Counted from the stretch's first letter, positions 16,201 to 26,530 are shown. The stretch is 64,000 nt of DNA from Mesorhizobium atlanticum (GCF_003289965.1 NZ_QMBQ01000003.1:310001-374000); one strand, 5' to 3'. The notes: generated by a model from the sequence alone, not told the origin. Program-made: numbers and translations.

Positions 16201-19002
16201 CTAGCCCGTCCACCCCAGTCCTGCCGAGATGCAGTTGATCGAGACGAGCAAGGCGTCGGTCGCCCGCTTCCGATCGGTCGGGCCAGTGTTTGCCCGGACC
16301 TCACCCAGCAGGTCGACCTGCAGGCGGTGGATATCGTCCATCTGCCGGCGCAGATTGTCGAAACGCCGCTTGAACATCGGGAAGCGCGCGGAAAGGTCGC
16401 CGCCCGTGAGGTCGCCGATAAGGCGGCGCGTCAGCTCATATTCGGCGGTGATGCGGGCGTGGATTCGGCTGGCCGCATCTTTGTCGGATACCAGGCCGGC
16501 ATAGAGCCCGGCGATCTCCATGTCGGACTGATAGAGCATCTTTTCGGCCTCGTCGACGATGAGGCGGAAGAAGCGCGAGTGCTCGAACATGCGGGCGAGA
16601 AGCTCGCGTCCGGCCTCGCCGCGCACCGTGACGAAGGCGCTCAGCGCGCTGCCGATACCGTACCAACCGGTCAGCAGGTGACGGTTCTGGCTCCAGGCGA
16701 AAACCCATGGAATGGCGCGCAGGTCGGCAATGCCGCCGGCGCCGAAACGTCGGTCCGGCCGCGAACCCATTTTCAAGAGCGCCAGTTCGGCGACCGGGCT
16801 CGCCTGGTTGAAATAATCGAGGAAGCCGGGCTCGGCCATCAATCCGGCATAGGATGCCTGCGACATGCCGGCCAGCGCTTCCAGCGCCTCGTCGAACTCC
16901 GGCGATTCCTTCGCCCCGGCGTCGCCGGCCGATCGGACACCGTGCGCCAGCACTGCTGCCGCGAGAACCTCGAGCTGGTTGAGGCCGGTGCCGCGATTGG
17001 CGAATTTCGAAGACACGACCTCGCCCTGCTCGGTCACCCGCATGGTCCCGGCTACGGTGCCTTGCGGCTGCGCCGCGATCGCGCGGCCGGTCGGCGCGCC
17101 GCCACGGCTGACGGAGCCGCCGCGGCCGTGGAAGAAACTGATCCTGGTGTTGTGCTTGCGGCCGATGGCGGCGAGGCGCTTCTGCGCCTTTGCCAGTTCC
17201 CAATTGGAGGCCAGGAAGCCGCCATCCTTGTTGGAATCGGAATAGCCAAGCATGATTTCCTGGCGCGCGCCGAAATCGCGCACCGTGCGCCGCACCAGCG
17301 AAACGCCGAGCAGTTCGCTCAGGATGGCAGGGGCGGCCTGCAGGTCGGCGATGGTCTCGAACAACGGCACGATCCGCAGCCTGATCGTGCCGCCACTGCC
17401 GGGCGCGGTCGATAGGCCGCAATACTGCGCCAGCAGGTAGACCGCGAGCAGATCGTCGGCCGAACGGGTCATGCTGAGCACGAAGGAGCCGATCGCGTCG
17501 GGATCGGAGCCCGAGATCTGCCTGGCGATAACCGAAAATGTCGACAGCAGTTCGGCTGCTTCCGGCGAGAGCCGCCCTTCGTCGATCTCCAGCCGCTCAC
17601 CCTGAGTGAGCGCAGCACGAATGCTCGCCGACCATTGCAGCGTGCCGGGGGCGACGGGCTCGGCCGGGTCCATCAGCGCGAACAGCTCGGCCAGCACCCG
17701 GTTGACGACCGTGGAGTTCTGCCGGATGTCGAGCGATACAGTGCGGAAACCAAAACTTCCGACCTGCCAAAGCAGCGGCTGGACGAAGCGCCTGGCCACC
17801 GCGCGTCCGCCGATCGCTTCAAGAACCGAGGACAGGGCGCTCAGATCGGCCCGAAACGCCTCCGCCGAGAGGTACGCCGCCTTGCCGCCGTCGCGCGTGG
17901 CGACCAGCCGGGCAAGCAGGGCCGAGGCGAACTGGCGCAGCGGTTCGTCGGGGTTGCGCGTGGCAATCGCTTGCGCCTCGCCGCTCTTCTCAAGCGCGGT
18001 TTGCAGCACCGGCTTGAAGCTCGCCGGCAGCTCGATGACGTTCGAGCTGGCGCTGAGCACCGACACCAGCCGCTGCACCTGCGCCAGGTACCAGCCGATG
18101 GCGGTGTCGCGGTATTCGGCCATGGCGTGACCGGTGACCTCGGCCGTCACATTGGGGTTGCCGTCGCGGTCGCCGCCGATCCACGACGCATAGCGCATGA
18201 AGGAGGGAATCTTGATCGGCTCGCCCGGATAGTGGCGTTCGAAGGCGCCCTGGAGCTTGCCATAGAGCTGCGGGGTCGCCTCGAAGATGACTTCGCGGAA
18301 GAAATGCAGGCCCCAGGCGATCTCGCGCTCGACCGTCGGGCGCTCCAGCCGCAGCTCGCCGGTCATCCATAGAAGCTCGATCTCGCTCTCCAGATCGGCG
18401 ACCAGAAGGTCGCGTTCGCGCGGCGCCCAGCGCGGCTGGTCGAGCTCGGTCAGCTTGCGATAGATGCGGCGATGGATCTCCAGCACGGTGACGCGCTTGG
18501 CCTCGGTCGGATGCGCGGTCATGGTCGGGCCGATGCAAAGCTGGTCGAGCGCCGCCTGGGCCTCCGCCGCCGAGTGGCCGTTGGCAGCCATCTCAGCGAC
18601 GACGCTGGCGAAGGACCCGGGTAGGTCGTCGGCACCCGCGCCCTGTTCGAGTTCGCGCCGCGCCCGCATGGCCGTCAGTTCATCGGCAATCGTCAGCAAC
18701 TGGAACCAGACGCCGCTCGCCTGAAGCGCCGGGATGCGCTGCTCGGGGGCAAGGGAGACAAGCGACCTGCGTCCGCTCAGGACCGCGGCGATCTCGGGCT
18801 CGCGCGCGCTTGCGACCTGGAGCAGCAGGCGCAACAGCAGGCTGCGCTCGTCCTCACGAAATTTTATGCGCTTGCTCTGTTCCAAAGCCGCTGTCCGGAT
18901 AGAAATTGCTGCTCGCCTTGCCTTGAATTGCCGCAAGGCGAGCCGATCGGGTGCCGGCGATCGCGAAGATCGCCGGCCGGCTTCACATTCCGCTTTCCGC
19001 AA
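16201..19002 (-). CDS. ppc: Phosphoenolpyruvate carboxylase
   Basis: 933 residues if the TTG at 19002 is used; the true start may lie 20-50 codons further in. It carboxylates PEP to oxaloacetate. Catalytic motifs are intact: TAHPTE (162-167), FMRYASWIGGDRDGNPNV (268-285), GYSDSNKDGG (586-595) and FHGRGGSVSRGG (624-635). The C-terminus reads GLGWTG instead of the near-universal xNTG, so the Asn that helps bind the inhibitor L-aspartate in E. coli is missing. It ends the serine-cycle operon 18 bases after mtkB and would supply oxaloacetate for malate in that cycle. Confidence 0.93.
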   Translation of the reverse strand: MRKAECEAGRRSSRSPAPDRLALRQFKARRAAISIRTAALEQSKRIKFREDERSLLLRLLLQVASAREPEIAAVLSGRRSLVSLAPEQRIPALQASGVWFQLLTIADELTAMRARRELEQGAGADDLPGSFASVVAEMAANGHSAAEAQAALDQLCIGPTMTAHPTEAKRVTVLEIHRRIYRKLTELDQPRWAPRERDLLVADLESEIELLWMTGELRLERPTVEREIAWGLHFFREVIFEATPQLYGKLQGAFERHYPGEPIKIPSFMRYASWIGGDRDGNPNVTAEVTGHAMAEYRDTAIGWYLAQVQRLVSVLSASSNVIELPASFKPVLQTALEKSGEAQAIATRNPDEPLRQFASALLARLVATRDGGKAAYLSAEAFRADLSALSSVLEAIGGRAVARRFVQPLLWQVGSFGFRTVSLDIRQNSTVVNRVLAELFALMDPAEPVAPGTLQWSASIRAALTQGERLEIDEGRLSPEAAELLSTFSVIARQISGSDPDAIGSFVLSMTRSADDLLAVYLLAQYCGLSTAPGSGGTIRLRIVPLFETIADLQAAPAILSELLGVSLVRRTVRDFGARQEIMLGYSDSNKDGGFLASNWELAKAQKRLAAIGRKHNTRISFFHGRGGSVSRGGAPTGRAIAAQPQGTVAGTMRVTEQGEVVSSKFANRGTGLNQLEVLAAAVLAHGVRSAGDAGAKESPEFDEALEALAGMSQASYAGLMAEPGFLDYFNQASPVAELALLKMGSRPDRRFGAGGIADLRAIPWVFAWSQNRHLLTGWYGIGSALSAFVTVRGEAGRELLARMFEHSRFFRLIVDEAEKMLYQSDMEIAGLYAGLVSDKDAASRIHARITAEYELTRRLIGDLTGGDLSARFPMFKRRFDNLRRQMDDIHRLQVDLLGEVRANTGPTDRKRATDALLVSINCISAGLGWTG

Positions 19003-19020
19003 CCTTCGCCTGGCCGGCCG

Positions 19021-19920
<900 letters not shown>

Positions 19921-19934
19921 TTTCTCGACCTCCC

Positions 19935-21122
19935 TCAGGCTGCTTTTTTGTTCTTGGTGGCTTCGCGCCAGGCGGCGACGGCCTTTTCGGCGGCTTCGGC
20001 CAGCGTGTCGGCGACGATCACCGCCTCGCCGGAATCGGCGAGGATCTTGCGTCCTTCCTCGACCTTGGTGCCGGAAAGACGCACCACCAGCGGCACGTCG
20101 ACGCCGACCTCGCGGATCGCCTTGATGACGCCTTCGGCCACCCAGTCGCAGCGGTTGATGCCGGCGAAGATGTTGACCAGGATCGTCTCGACATTCTTGT
20201 CGCCGAGCACGGCGCGGAAGGACTTCGCCACGCGCTCGGGCGAGGCGCCGCCGCCGATGTCGAGGAAGTTGGCCGGCTCGCCGCCGGCGATCTTGATCAT
20301 GTCCATCGTCGCCATGGCGAGGCCGGCGCCATTGATGATGCAGCCGATATTGCCATCCAGCCCGACATAGGAGAGGCCACGGTCGCTGGCGAAGGTCTCG
20401 CGCGGGTCTTCCTGGCTCTTGTCGCGCAGCTCGGAGATTTCCGGGCGGCGGAACAGCGCGTTCTCGTCGAACGACATCTTCGCGTCGAGCGCGACCAGGC
20501 TGCCGTCGCGGGTGACAACCAGCGGATTGATCTCCAGCATCGAGGCGTCGTAGTCGCGGAACACCTGGTAGCAGCCGAGGATGGTTTCGGTGGCCTTGCC
20601 GATCAGGTTGCTTTCAAGGCCCAGGCCGAAGGCGATCTCGCGGGCCTGAAAACCCTGCATACCGACGCCGGGGTCGACGGTGGCGCGGATGATCGAATCC
20701 GGTTGCTTCTCGGAGATATCCTCGATCTCCATGCCGCCGGCGGCCGACGCCACGATCATGACGCGCTCTTCCTTACGGTCGAGCACGAAGCCGAGATAGA
20801 GCTCCTGCGCGATGTCGACGGCTTCCTCGAGATAGAGGCGCGAGATCAGCTTGCCGCGCGGGCCGGTCTGGTGGGTCACCAGCTTGCGGCCGAGCATGGC
20901 TTCCGCCGCGTTGGAAATCTCCTCGTCGTTCGAGCAGAGCTTGATGCCGCCGGCCTTGCCGCGCGCGCCGGAATGGACCTGCGCCTTCAGCACCCATTTC
21001 GAGCCGCCGATCTCGCGGGCACGGTAGGTCGCCTGTTCGGGACTGTAGGCGAGGCCGCCGCGCGGCACATGCACGCCGTGGCGAGCAAGCAGTTCCTTGG
21101 CCTGGTATTCGTGGATGTCCAT
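19935..21122 (-). CDS. mtkA: Malate--CoA ligase subunit beta (malate thiokinase)
   Basis: 395 residues, typical of the ATP-grasp beta subunit of succinyl/malate-CoA ligases. The start [17 protein letters not shown], the ATP-binding [16 protein letters not shown], the metal site [13 protein letters not shown] and the C-terminal [13 protein letters not shown] are plain. It pairs with the alpha subunit encoded just downstream. The order mtkA-mtkB-ppc matches the serine-cycle cluster of Methylobacterium. A housekeeping sucCD pair would be expected elsewhere, next to mdh and sucA. Confidence 0.88.
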   Translation of the reverse strand: MDIHEYQAKELLARHGVHVPRGGLAYSPEQATYRAREIGGSKWVLKAQVHSGARGKAGGIKLCSNDEEISNAAEAMLGRKLVTHQTGPRGKLISRLYLEEAVDIAQELYLGFVLDRKEERVMIVASAAGGMEIEDISEKQPDSIIRATVDPGVGMQGFQAREIAFGLGLESNLIGKATETILGCYQVFRDYDASMLEINPLVVTRDGSLVALDAKMSFDENALFRRPEISELRDKSQEDPRETFASDRGLSYVGLDGNIGCIINGAGLAMATMDMIKIAGGEPANFLDIGGGASPERVAKSFRAVLGDKNVETILVNIFAGINRCDWVAEGVIKAIREVGVDVPLVVRLSGTKVEEGRKILADSGEAVIVADTLAEAAEKAVAAWREATKNKKAA

Positions 21123-21143
21123 CTTGTCCTCCCGTATTTTCTT

Positions 21144-22106
21144 TTACTGCGCGGCGGCGTGAGCCTGGCTGGCGCGCTCGATCGCCTCGTTCACCACCAG
21201 CACGTTGCGCGCCATGCGTTCCGACGCGGCGTCGATCATCTTGCCGTCGAGCGCCGCGGCGCCCTTGCCGGCCGCTTCCGCTTCCTTCAGCACTTCGAGG
21301 ATGCGGCGGGCGCGGGTGACCTCCTTTTCCGGCGGCGAGAACACGTCGTTGGCCAACGCGATCTGCGAGGGATGGATCGCCCATTTGCCTTCGATGCCGA
21401 GCGCCGCGGCGCGCCTTGCGGCCGCCTTGTAGCCCTCCGGATCGGAGAAATCGCCGAACGGCCCGTCGATGGCGCGCAGGCCATAGGCGCGGCAGGCGAC
21501 CGTCATGCGCGACAGCGCGAAATGCCACTGATCGCCGGGATAATCGGGGTTCAACCCGCCGATGTTGACCGTACGCGCCTTGTTGCTGGCGGCATAATCG
21601 GCGACGCCGAAATGCATCGCCTCCAGCCGGCCGGGCGTGGCCGCGATCGCCTCGACATTGGCCATGCCGAGCGCCGTCTCGATCAGCGCTTCCAGGCCGA
21701 CGCGGGTCTTGAAACCCTTGGCCATCTCGATCTGGTTGACCATGGCTTCGACCATGTAGAGGTCGGCCGGCACCCCGACCTTCGGCACCAGGAACGTGTC
21801 CAGCTTGTCGCCGGCCTGTTCCATGACGTCGACGACGTCGCGGTACATGTAATGCGTGTCGAGGCCGTTGATGCGCACCGAGACGGTCTTGCCCTTGGCG
21901 CGCCAGTCGATGTCGTTCAGCGCCTGGATGATGTTCTTGCGGGCGCGCTCCTTGTCGGGCGGCGCGACCGCATCCTCGATGTCGAGGAAGACGAAGTCGG
22001 CGGCGCTGTTCGCCGCCTTGTCGATCATCTCCGGGCTGGAGCCTGGAACGGCCAGTTCGCTGCGCTGGAGCCGCAGTTTCTTCAGGTGGTTGATGGTGTG
22101 ACTCAT
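21144..22106 (-). CDS. mcl: Malyl-CoA lyase
   Basis: 320 residues of the HpcH/HpaI aldolase (CitE-like) superfamily. It cleaves malyl-CoA to glyoxylate and acetyl-CoA. The LRLQRSELAVPGSSPEMIDKA opening, FVFLDIEDAVAP with Mg-binding acidic residues, SVRINGLDTHYMYRDV, ALIETALGM and GKWAIHPSQI are characteristic of the Mcl type. It sits between sga (10 bases upstream) and mtkA (21 bases downstream), so substrate and product enzymes are adjacent. Start ATG at 22106 follows GAGGAG inside the end of sga. Confidence 0.93.
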   Translation of the reverse strand: MSHTINHLKKLRLQRSELAVPGSSPEMIDKAANSAADFVFLDIEDAVAPPDKERARKNIIQALNDIDWRAKGKTVSVRINGLDTHYMYRDVVDVMEQAGDKLDTFLVPKVGVPADLYMVEAMVNQIEMAKGFKTRVGLEALIETALGMANVEAIAATPGRLEAMHFGVADYAASNKARTVNIGGLNPDYPGDQWHFALSRMTVACRAYGLRAIDGPFGDFSDPEGYKAAARRAAALGIEGKWAIHPSQIALANDVFSPPEKEVTRARRILEVLKEAEAAGKGAAALDGKMIDAASERMARNVLVVNEAIERASQAHAAAQ

Positions 22107-22116
22107 GGTCCGCTCC

Positions 22117-23307
22117 TCACGCCGCCTTGGCGACAGGCACGTCGGCCGTGCGGCGGAAATGCTCGATCGCCGCCGCGACGCCTGAGCCCGGCGCCAGGCG
22201 CACGCCGCAATCGAGCAACGTCATTTCGGCTGCAGACAGCGAGGCCAGCACCATCACCTCGTTCAGCCAGCCGAGATGGCCGATGCGGAAGACCTTGCCG
22301 GCTACCTTGTTGAGGCCGCCGCCAAGCGAAGTCTGGTAGGCGCTGTAGGCGCGCTTGACGACAGTTGCGCTGTCGATGCCTTCCGGCACCAGGATGGCGC
22401 TGACCGTGTCGGAGTGCCATTGCGGCGTCTTGGCACAAAGCTTCAGGCCCCAGGCGTCAACTGCCTTGCGCACGCCTTCGGCGAGGCGATGGTGGCGGGC
22501 GAAGATGTTTTCCAACCCTTCCTCAGCGATGAGGTCGAGCGAAGCGCGCAGGCCGCGCAGCAGCTGCGTCGCCGGGGTGTAGGGGAAATAGCCGGTGTCG
22601 TTGGTGCGGATCATGTCCTCGAAGGAGAAGTAGCAATGCCGGTGCGTCGCGACCCGCGAAGCGGCAAGCGCCTTCTGGCTGACCGACAGGAAGCCGAGAC
22701 CTGCCGGCAGCATGAAGCCCTTCTGCGAACCGCTGACGGCGCAGTCGACGCCCCATTCCTCCTGACGGAAGTCGATGGAGCCGATCGAGGAGACACCGTC
22801 GACGAAGAGGAGGGCCGGGTGGTTCGCGGCATCGAGAGCGGCGCGGCAGCCGGCGACATCGCTGGTGACGCCGGTCGCGGTCTCGTTCTGGGTGCAGAAG
22901 ACGGCCTTGATACGGTGCGCCTTGTCGGCGCGAAGTTTCTCGGCATAGAGGTCGAGCGGAACGCCGGTGCCCCACTCGCAGTCAATGACGTCGACCTCGA
23001 ATCCGAGCCGCTCGGCCATGTCGACCCACAGGTGCGAGAACTGGCCGAAGCGCGACATCAGCACCTTGTCGCCGGGGCTGAGCACATTGGTCATTGCCGC
23101 TTCCCAGGCGCCCGTGCCGGAAGAGGGATAGATGAAGACGCGGCCGGTCTCGTTCTTGAAGACCTTCTTGATGTCCTCGAACAGCGGCAGCGTCAGGTTG
23201 GGGAAGGAGGCGGCGCGCATATCCTCCATCGGCAGGTTCATGGCCTGCCGGACCTGCTCGGGAATGTTGGTGGGCCCCGGGATGAAAAGATGCGTGAACC
23301 CAGCCAT
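22117..23307 (-). CDS. sga: Serine--glyoxylate aminotransferase
   Basis: 396 residues, fold type I PLP aminotransferase of the SGAT/AGXT family. The opening HLFIPGPTNIPEQV, VDGVSSIGSIDF and the PLP lysine Lys196 in SGSQKGFM are typical. It converts serine plus glyoxylate to hydroxypyruvate plus glycine, the step that recycles glyoxylate from malyl-CoA lyase. It is the first enzyme gene of the operon and lies 133 bases after the LuxR-type regulator. Confidence 0.94.
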   Translation of the reverse strand: MAGFTHLFIPGPTNIPEQVRQAMNLPMEDMRAASFPNLTLPLFEDIKKVFKNETGRVFIYPSSGTGAWEAAMTNVLSPGDKVLMSRFGQFSHLWVDMAERLGFEVDVIDCEWGTGVPLDLYAEKLRADKAHRIKAVFCTQNETATGVTSDVAGCRAALDAANHPALLFVDGVSSIGSIDFRQEEWGVDCAVSGSQKGFMLPAGLGFLSVSQKALAASRVATHRHCYFSFEDMIRTNDTGYFPYTPATQLLRGLRASLDLIAEEGLENIFARHHRLAEGVRKAVDAWGLKLCAKTPQWHSDTVSAILVPEGIDSATVVKRAYSAYQTSLGGGLNKVAGKVFRIGHLGWLNEVMVLASLSAAEMTLLDCGVRLAPGSGVAAAIEHFRRTADVPVAKAA

Positions 23308-23352
23308 GCGCGAAACTCCTCCGATCGTTTTTGGTGTGGAGGAAGTTTCGTA

Positions 23353-23421
23353 TTGGCGAGGCTCGCCAACAACACCTTGCCGGGTAAGTTGTTGGCCCTT
23401 GCGGGTGGGGTGATCCTACCC
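23353..23421 (-). promoter_or_regulatory. Two inverted repeats between the regulator gene and sga
   Basis: TTGGCGAGGCTCGCCAA (23353-23369) is a perfect 17-base inverted repeat. GGGTGGGGTGATCCTACCC (23403-23421) has arms GGGTxGG/CCxACCC. They lie upstream of the serine-cycle operon, where a regulator would bind. A copy of the regulator gene end (cctacccg-nnn-ggcgac) is also duplicated nearby. Function is inferred from position. Confidence 0.45.
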
Positions 23422-23440
23422 GTTTGGCGACCGGGGCGGC

Positions 23441-24112
23441 CTACCCGATAGGCGACTTGGATGTGCGGCGCTTCTCGCTGGAATAGAGCGCCACGGCCAT
23501 CGCGCGGTTGCGCACGTCGAGCTTATCGTAGAGGTTCTTCAGGTGATACTTCACCGTGTTCTCGGAAATCCCTGTACGCGTGGCGATCTGCAGATTGGTC
23601 CAGCCGTCTGACAGCACCGCCAGCAATTCGCGCTCGCGCACGGTAAGCCGGGACAAAGGCGTGTCGTTGACCTTGTTGATGTCGATATAGGGGATGCAGA
23701 TGCGGCCATGCGCGACCGCCAGGATCGTCTCGAAGATCACCGGCGGATCGTCGAACTGAAAGCAATACCCTTGAGCGCCGAGGCGCACGCATTGCTTCAG
23801 AATGCCGATGTCGTGGTCGTTGGAAAAGATCGTGATGCGCACGCCAAGCTCGCGGCTCTGAACTTCCGTGAGCACATCGGCGCCATCCATGTCGGCGAGC
23901 TTCCAGCCGATGACGCCGACATCGAACTTCGTGGCGGCGGCCAGTTCCAGAAATTGCGCGCCGCTATGCACCGCGCTGAGCAAATCGAAACGGCCGTCGC
24001 ATTCCAGCATTTCGCGGAGCGCCGATATGACGAAAGGATTGCGTTCGGCAACGACCACCCGAACGCGCCGCTCGGTATTTGCCTCGTTCGTCTTTGCGGA
24101 CTTGATGTTCAA
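23441..24112 (-). CDS. LuxR-family regulator with degenerate receiver domain
   Basis: 223 residues from a TTG at 24112 with GAGGAC upstream. Longer TTG (24190) and GTG starts exist but lack ribosome sites. Residues about 16-135 have the receiver fold. However, the phosphoacceptor Asp is Gly69 (DVGVIGWKLADMDG), and the N-terminal acidic pair reads AERN instead of the usual ADD. Residues about 160-215 are a LuxR/NarL helix-turn-helix (LTVRERELLAVLSDGWTNLQIA). It lies directly upstream of sga on the same strand and probably controls the serine-cycle operon without phosphorylation. Confidence 0.85.
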   Translation of the reverse strand: MNIKSAKTNEANTERRVRVVVAERNPFVISALREMLECDGRFDLLSAVHSGAQFLELAAATKFDVGVIGWKLADMDGADVLTEVQSRELGVRITIFSNDHDIGILKQCVRLGAQGYCFQFDDPPVIFETILAVAHGRICIPYIDINKVNDTPLSRLTVRERELLAVLSDGWTNLQIATRTGISENTVKYHLKNLYDKLDVRNRAMAVALYSSEKRRTSKSPIG

Positions 24113-24426
24113 GGGCAGCGCTTGTCCTCGATCGGTTAGGGGATACGCAGATCCTGCCGGATCGTGCACATCATGACAATTCTGCCTCAATGGGGAAGGG
24201 GTGCTCTTTCCCCAGCGACATGCGCTGTCGCGTCGGCTGGAGGGATTGTCACAGCCGCGACATGGAGTAAGTCAACGACTCCGTGGACAAGATCGCCGCG
24301 ATATTTCTTCGGCTATTCCGGGCTCTAGCGTGACATCTTCCCAAGACGAATCCTGATGCCGCGCTATCTGTCGCAAAGGTCTGGGATTTCTCCGAAAGCG
24401 GTTTCCGGTTTGCGGGGCCATGCGCC
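24113..24426. other. Intergenic region between the regulator and mgtE
   Basis: About 310 bases before the repeat at 24427. It must hold the promoter of the minus-strand regulator. I see short dyads such as GGAGT-N9-ACTCC (near 24265-24283) but no open frame with a ribosome site and no RNA gene. Confidence 0.4.
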
Positions 24427-24532
24427 GGAGCGGTTCGCCGTTTCACCGAAACGGCGAACCGCTCCATCTCTTTGTTTTGACGCAATTCCGGGACGGAAAA
24501 CCGTTTCACACTTTTCCTGGAATTGCTTTAGA
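24427..24532. repeat. Rhizobial repeat family 1, long copy
   Basis: The palindrome GGAGCGGTTCGCCGTTTC ... GGCGAACCGCTCC (24427-24465) is followed by tttgttttgacgcaattcc, gacggaaaaccg, cacttttcctgg and aattgcttta. It matches the element at 8161-8262 almost base for base. It ends 43 bases before the mgtE start. Confidence 0.85.
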
Positions 24533-24575
24533 CCTGATTTGACACTCTTCGGGATTCCTGTTGGCGGAGGCGCTG

Positions 24576-25994
24576 GTGGAAGGCCAGGACAGACAGACGA
24601 TCGACGTCGCGCCCGCCGAGGAGCACCACGCCGACATCTATGGCGAGGACGGCGCCGTGCGTGCCTCCTTCCTTGCCCAGATCGGCGCGGCGATCGCCGA
24701 CCGCGACACGATCACCCTCAAGCGCGAAGTCGACGACCTGCACCAGTCGGAACTCGGCGACGTGCTGGAGGCGCTCCATCCCGAACAGCGCCGCGCGCTG
24801 GTGGAGTTGCTCGGCTCCGATTTCGACTTCTCCTCGCTGACCGAAGTCGACGAGGCGATCCGTCTCGACATCGTCGACAATTTGCCCAACGCGCAGATCG
24901 CGCAGGCGGTGCAGGAGCTCGATTCCGACGACGCCGTCTACATTCTCGAGGACCTCGAGAAGGAAGACCAGGACGAGATCCTGTCGCAGCTGCCGTTCAC
25001 CGAGCGCATCAGGCTGCGGCGCGCGCTGGACTATCCGGAAGAGACCGCCGGCCGGCGCATGCAGACCGAGTTCGTCGCCGTGCCGCCATTCTGGACGATC
25101 GGCCAGACCATCGACTACATGCGCGAGGACAAGAACCTTCCCGATCGCTTCAGCCAGATCTTCGTCATCGACCCGAGCTTCAAGCTGCTCGGCGCCATCG
25201 ACCTCGACCAAATCCTGCGCACCAAGCGCGCGGTCAAGGTTGAGGAGATCATGCATGAGACACTGCATGCAATCCCGGCCACTATGGACCAGGAAGAGGC
25301 GGCCCGCGAGTTCGAGCAGTACAATCTGCTCTCCGCCGCGGTGGTCGACGAGAACGGGCGACTGGTCGGCGTGCTGACTATCGACGACGTGGTCGACGTC
25401 ATCCAGGAAGAGGCGGAAGAGGACCTTCTGCGCATGGGCGGCGTCGGCGATGAGGAATTGTCCGACAGCGTGCTCGCCACCTCGCGCTCGCGCGTGCCCT
25501 GGCTGTTGGTCAATCTTGGGACCGCCTTCCTTGCCGCTTCGGTGATAGGCCTGTTCGACCGCACGATCGAGCATATCGTGGCGCTGGCGGTGCTGATGCC
25601 AATCGTGGCCGGCATGGGCGGCAATGCCGGCTCGCAGACCATGACGGTCACCGTACGCGCGCTGGCGACCAGGGACCTCGACATCTACAACGCCGCTCGC
25701 ATCATCCGCCGCGAGCTCGGCGTCGGCTTCGTCAACGGCGTGGTCTTTGCGGTGCTGATCGGGATGGTCGCCGGCTTCTGGTTCCGCGACCCCAATCTGG
25801 GCGGCATCATCGCGGCGGCGATGATCATCAACATGTTTGCCGCGGCACTTGCCGGAATCCTCATCCCGCTCGTGCTCGACCGTTTCAACATCGATCCGGC
25901 GGTGGCTTCCGCCGTTTTCGTCACCACCGTCACCGACTGTGTCGGCTTCTTCGCCTTCCTTGGGCTCGCGACGTGGTGGTTTAGAGTGCCCTAA
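24576..25994 (+). CDS. mgtE: Magnesium transporter MgtE
   Basis: 472 residues from the GTG at 24576 after GGAGG (24566-24570). The order is that of MgtE: an N-domain of helical repeats rich in acidic residues (LGDVLEALHPEQRRALVELL), two CBS domains (about residues 150-270), a plug helix, and five C-terminal helices. GGNAGSQTMTVTVRAL is the pore-forming signature, and the last helix keeps an acidic residue (TDCVGFFAFLGLATWW). It is a Mg2+-gated Mg2+ channel of the inner membrane. Confidence 0.93.
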   Translation: MEGQDRQTIDVAPAEEHHADIYGEDGAVRASFLAQIGAAIADRDTITLKREVDDLHQSELGDVLEALHPEQRRALVELLGSDFDFSSLTEVDEAIRLDIVDNLPNAQIAQAVQELDSDDAVYILEDLEKEDQDEILSQLPFTERIRLRRALDYPEETAGRRMQTEFVAVPPFWTIGQTIDYMREDKNLPDRFSQIFVIDPSFKLLGAIDLDQILRTKRAVKVEEIMHETLHAIPATMDQEEAAREFEQYNLLSAAVVDENGRLVGVLTIDDVVDVIQEEAEEDLLRMGGVGDEELSDSVLATSRSRVPWLLVNLGTAFLAASVIGLFDRTIEHIVALAVLMPIVAGMGGNAGSQTMTVTVRALATRDLDIYNAARIIRRELGVGFVNGVVFAVLIGMVAGFWFRDPNLGGIIAAAMIINMFAAALAGILIPLVLDRFNIDPAVASAVFVTTVTDCVGFFAFLGLATWWFRVP

Positions 25995-26013
25995 ATCAAC
26001 ACGGTGGCGTTAA

Positions 26014-26029
26014 TTGACTTTTACGTAAA
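26014..26029 (+). promoter_or_regulatory. LiuR-like MerR operator overlapping a -35 element
   Basis: TTGACTTTTACGTAAA lies about 110 bases before the MerR gene. It differs by one base from TTGACGTTTACGTAAA, the kind of site I know for LiuR-type MerR regulators, and its TTGACT could serve as -35. Autoregulation by the next gene is an inference. Confidence 0.45.
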
Positions 26030-26137
26030 TGCCGTGCGAGGCTGCCGCGGGGTCATGTGCCGATTCCGGCGCTGGATGGGTATCATCTGAGGGAAGGGCG
26101 ACGCTTACGGCGGCGACGCTCGGGCTTGGGAGTGGGA

Positions 26138-26524
26138 ATGCGGGAATATTATACGATCACCGAGCTGACACGCGAGTTCGACGTGTCGACGCGGACGTTA
26201 CGTTTTTATGAGGACGAAGGGCTCGTGCAGCCGGTGAGACGCGGCCGCACGCGGCTGTTTCGCCCATCCGACCGGCATCTCATCCGTCAGATCATGCGGG
26301 GAAAAAGGCTCGGCTTCTCGATCAACGAGATCCGCGAGATCATCCAGATGTACAAGGAGCCGCCCGGCGAGGTCGGCCAGCTCAAGCTGATGATTCGGCG
26401 CATCGAGGAAAAGCGCGAGGACCTGCGCCAGAAGCGGCGCGACCTGGAGGAGACACTGGCCGAGCTCGACCAGGCCGAGGAGTCCTGCGTGGAGCGGCTG
26501 GCTGAACTCGGCGTGAATACCTAA
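26138..26524 (+). CDS. MerR-family transcriptional regulator
   Basis: 128 residues from the ATG at 26138, preceded by GGGAGTGGGA. The longer frame upstream is Arg-rich and was rejected. The winged helix occupies residues 1-70 (YYTITELTREFDVSTRTLRFYEDEGLVQPVRRGRTRLFRPSDRHLI). A coiled coil of alternating E/K/R/L (about 80-118) mediates dimerisation. One Cys follows (EESCVERL), too little for a classical metal sensor. It resembles the LiuR-like group that controls branched-chain or acyl-CoA breakdown, and the site at 26014 agrees, but no target gene is nearby. Confidence 0.85.
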   Translation: MREYYTITELTREFDVSTRTLRFYEDEGLVQPVRRGRTRLFRPSDRHLIRQIMRGKRLGFSINEIREIIQMYKEPPGEVGQLKLMIRRIEEKREDLRQKRRDLEETLAELDQAEESCVERLAELGVNT

Positions 26525-26530
26525 ACCCGC

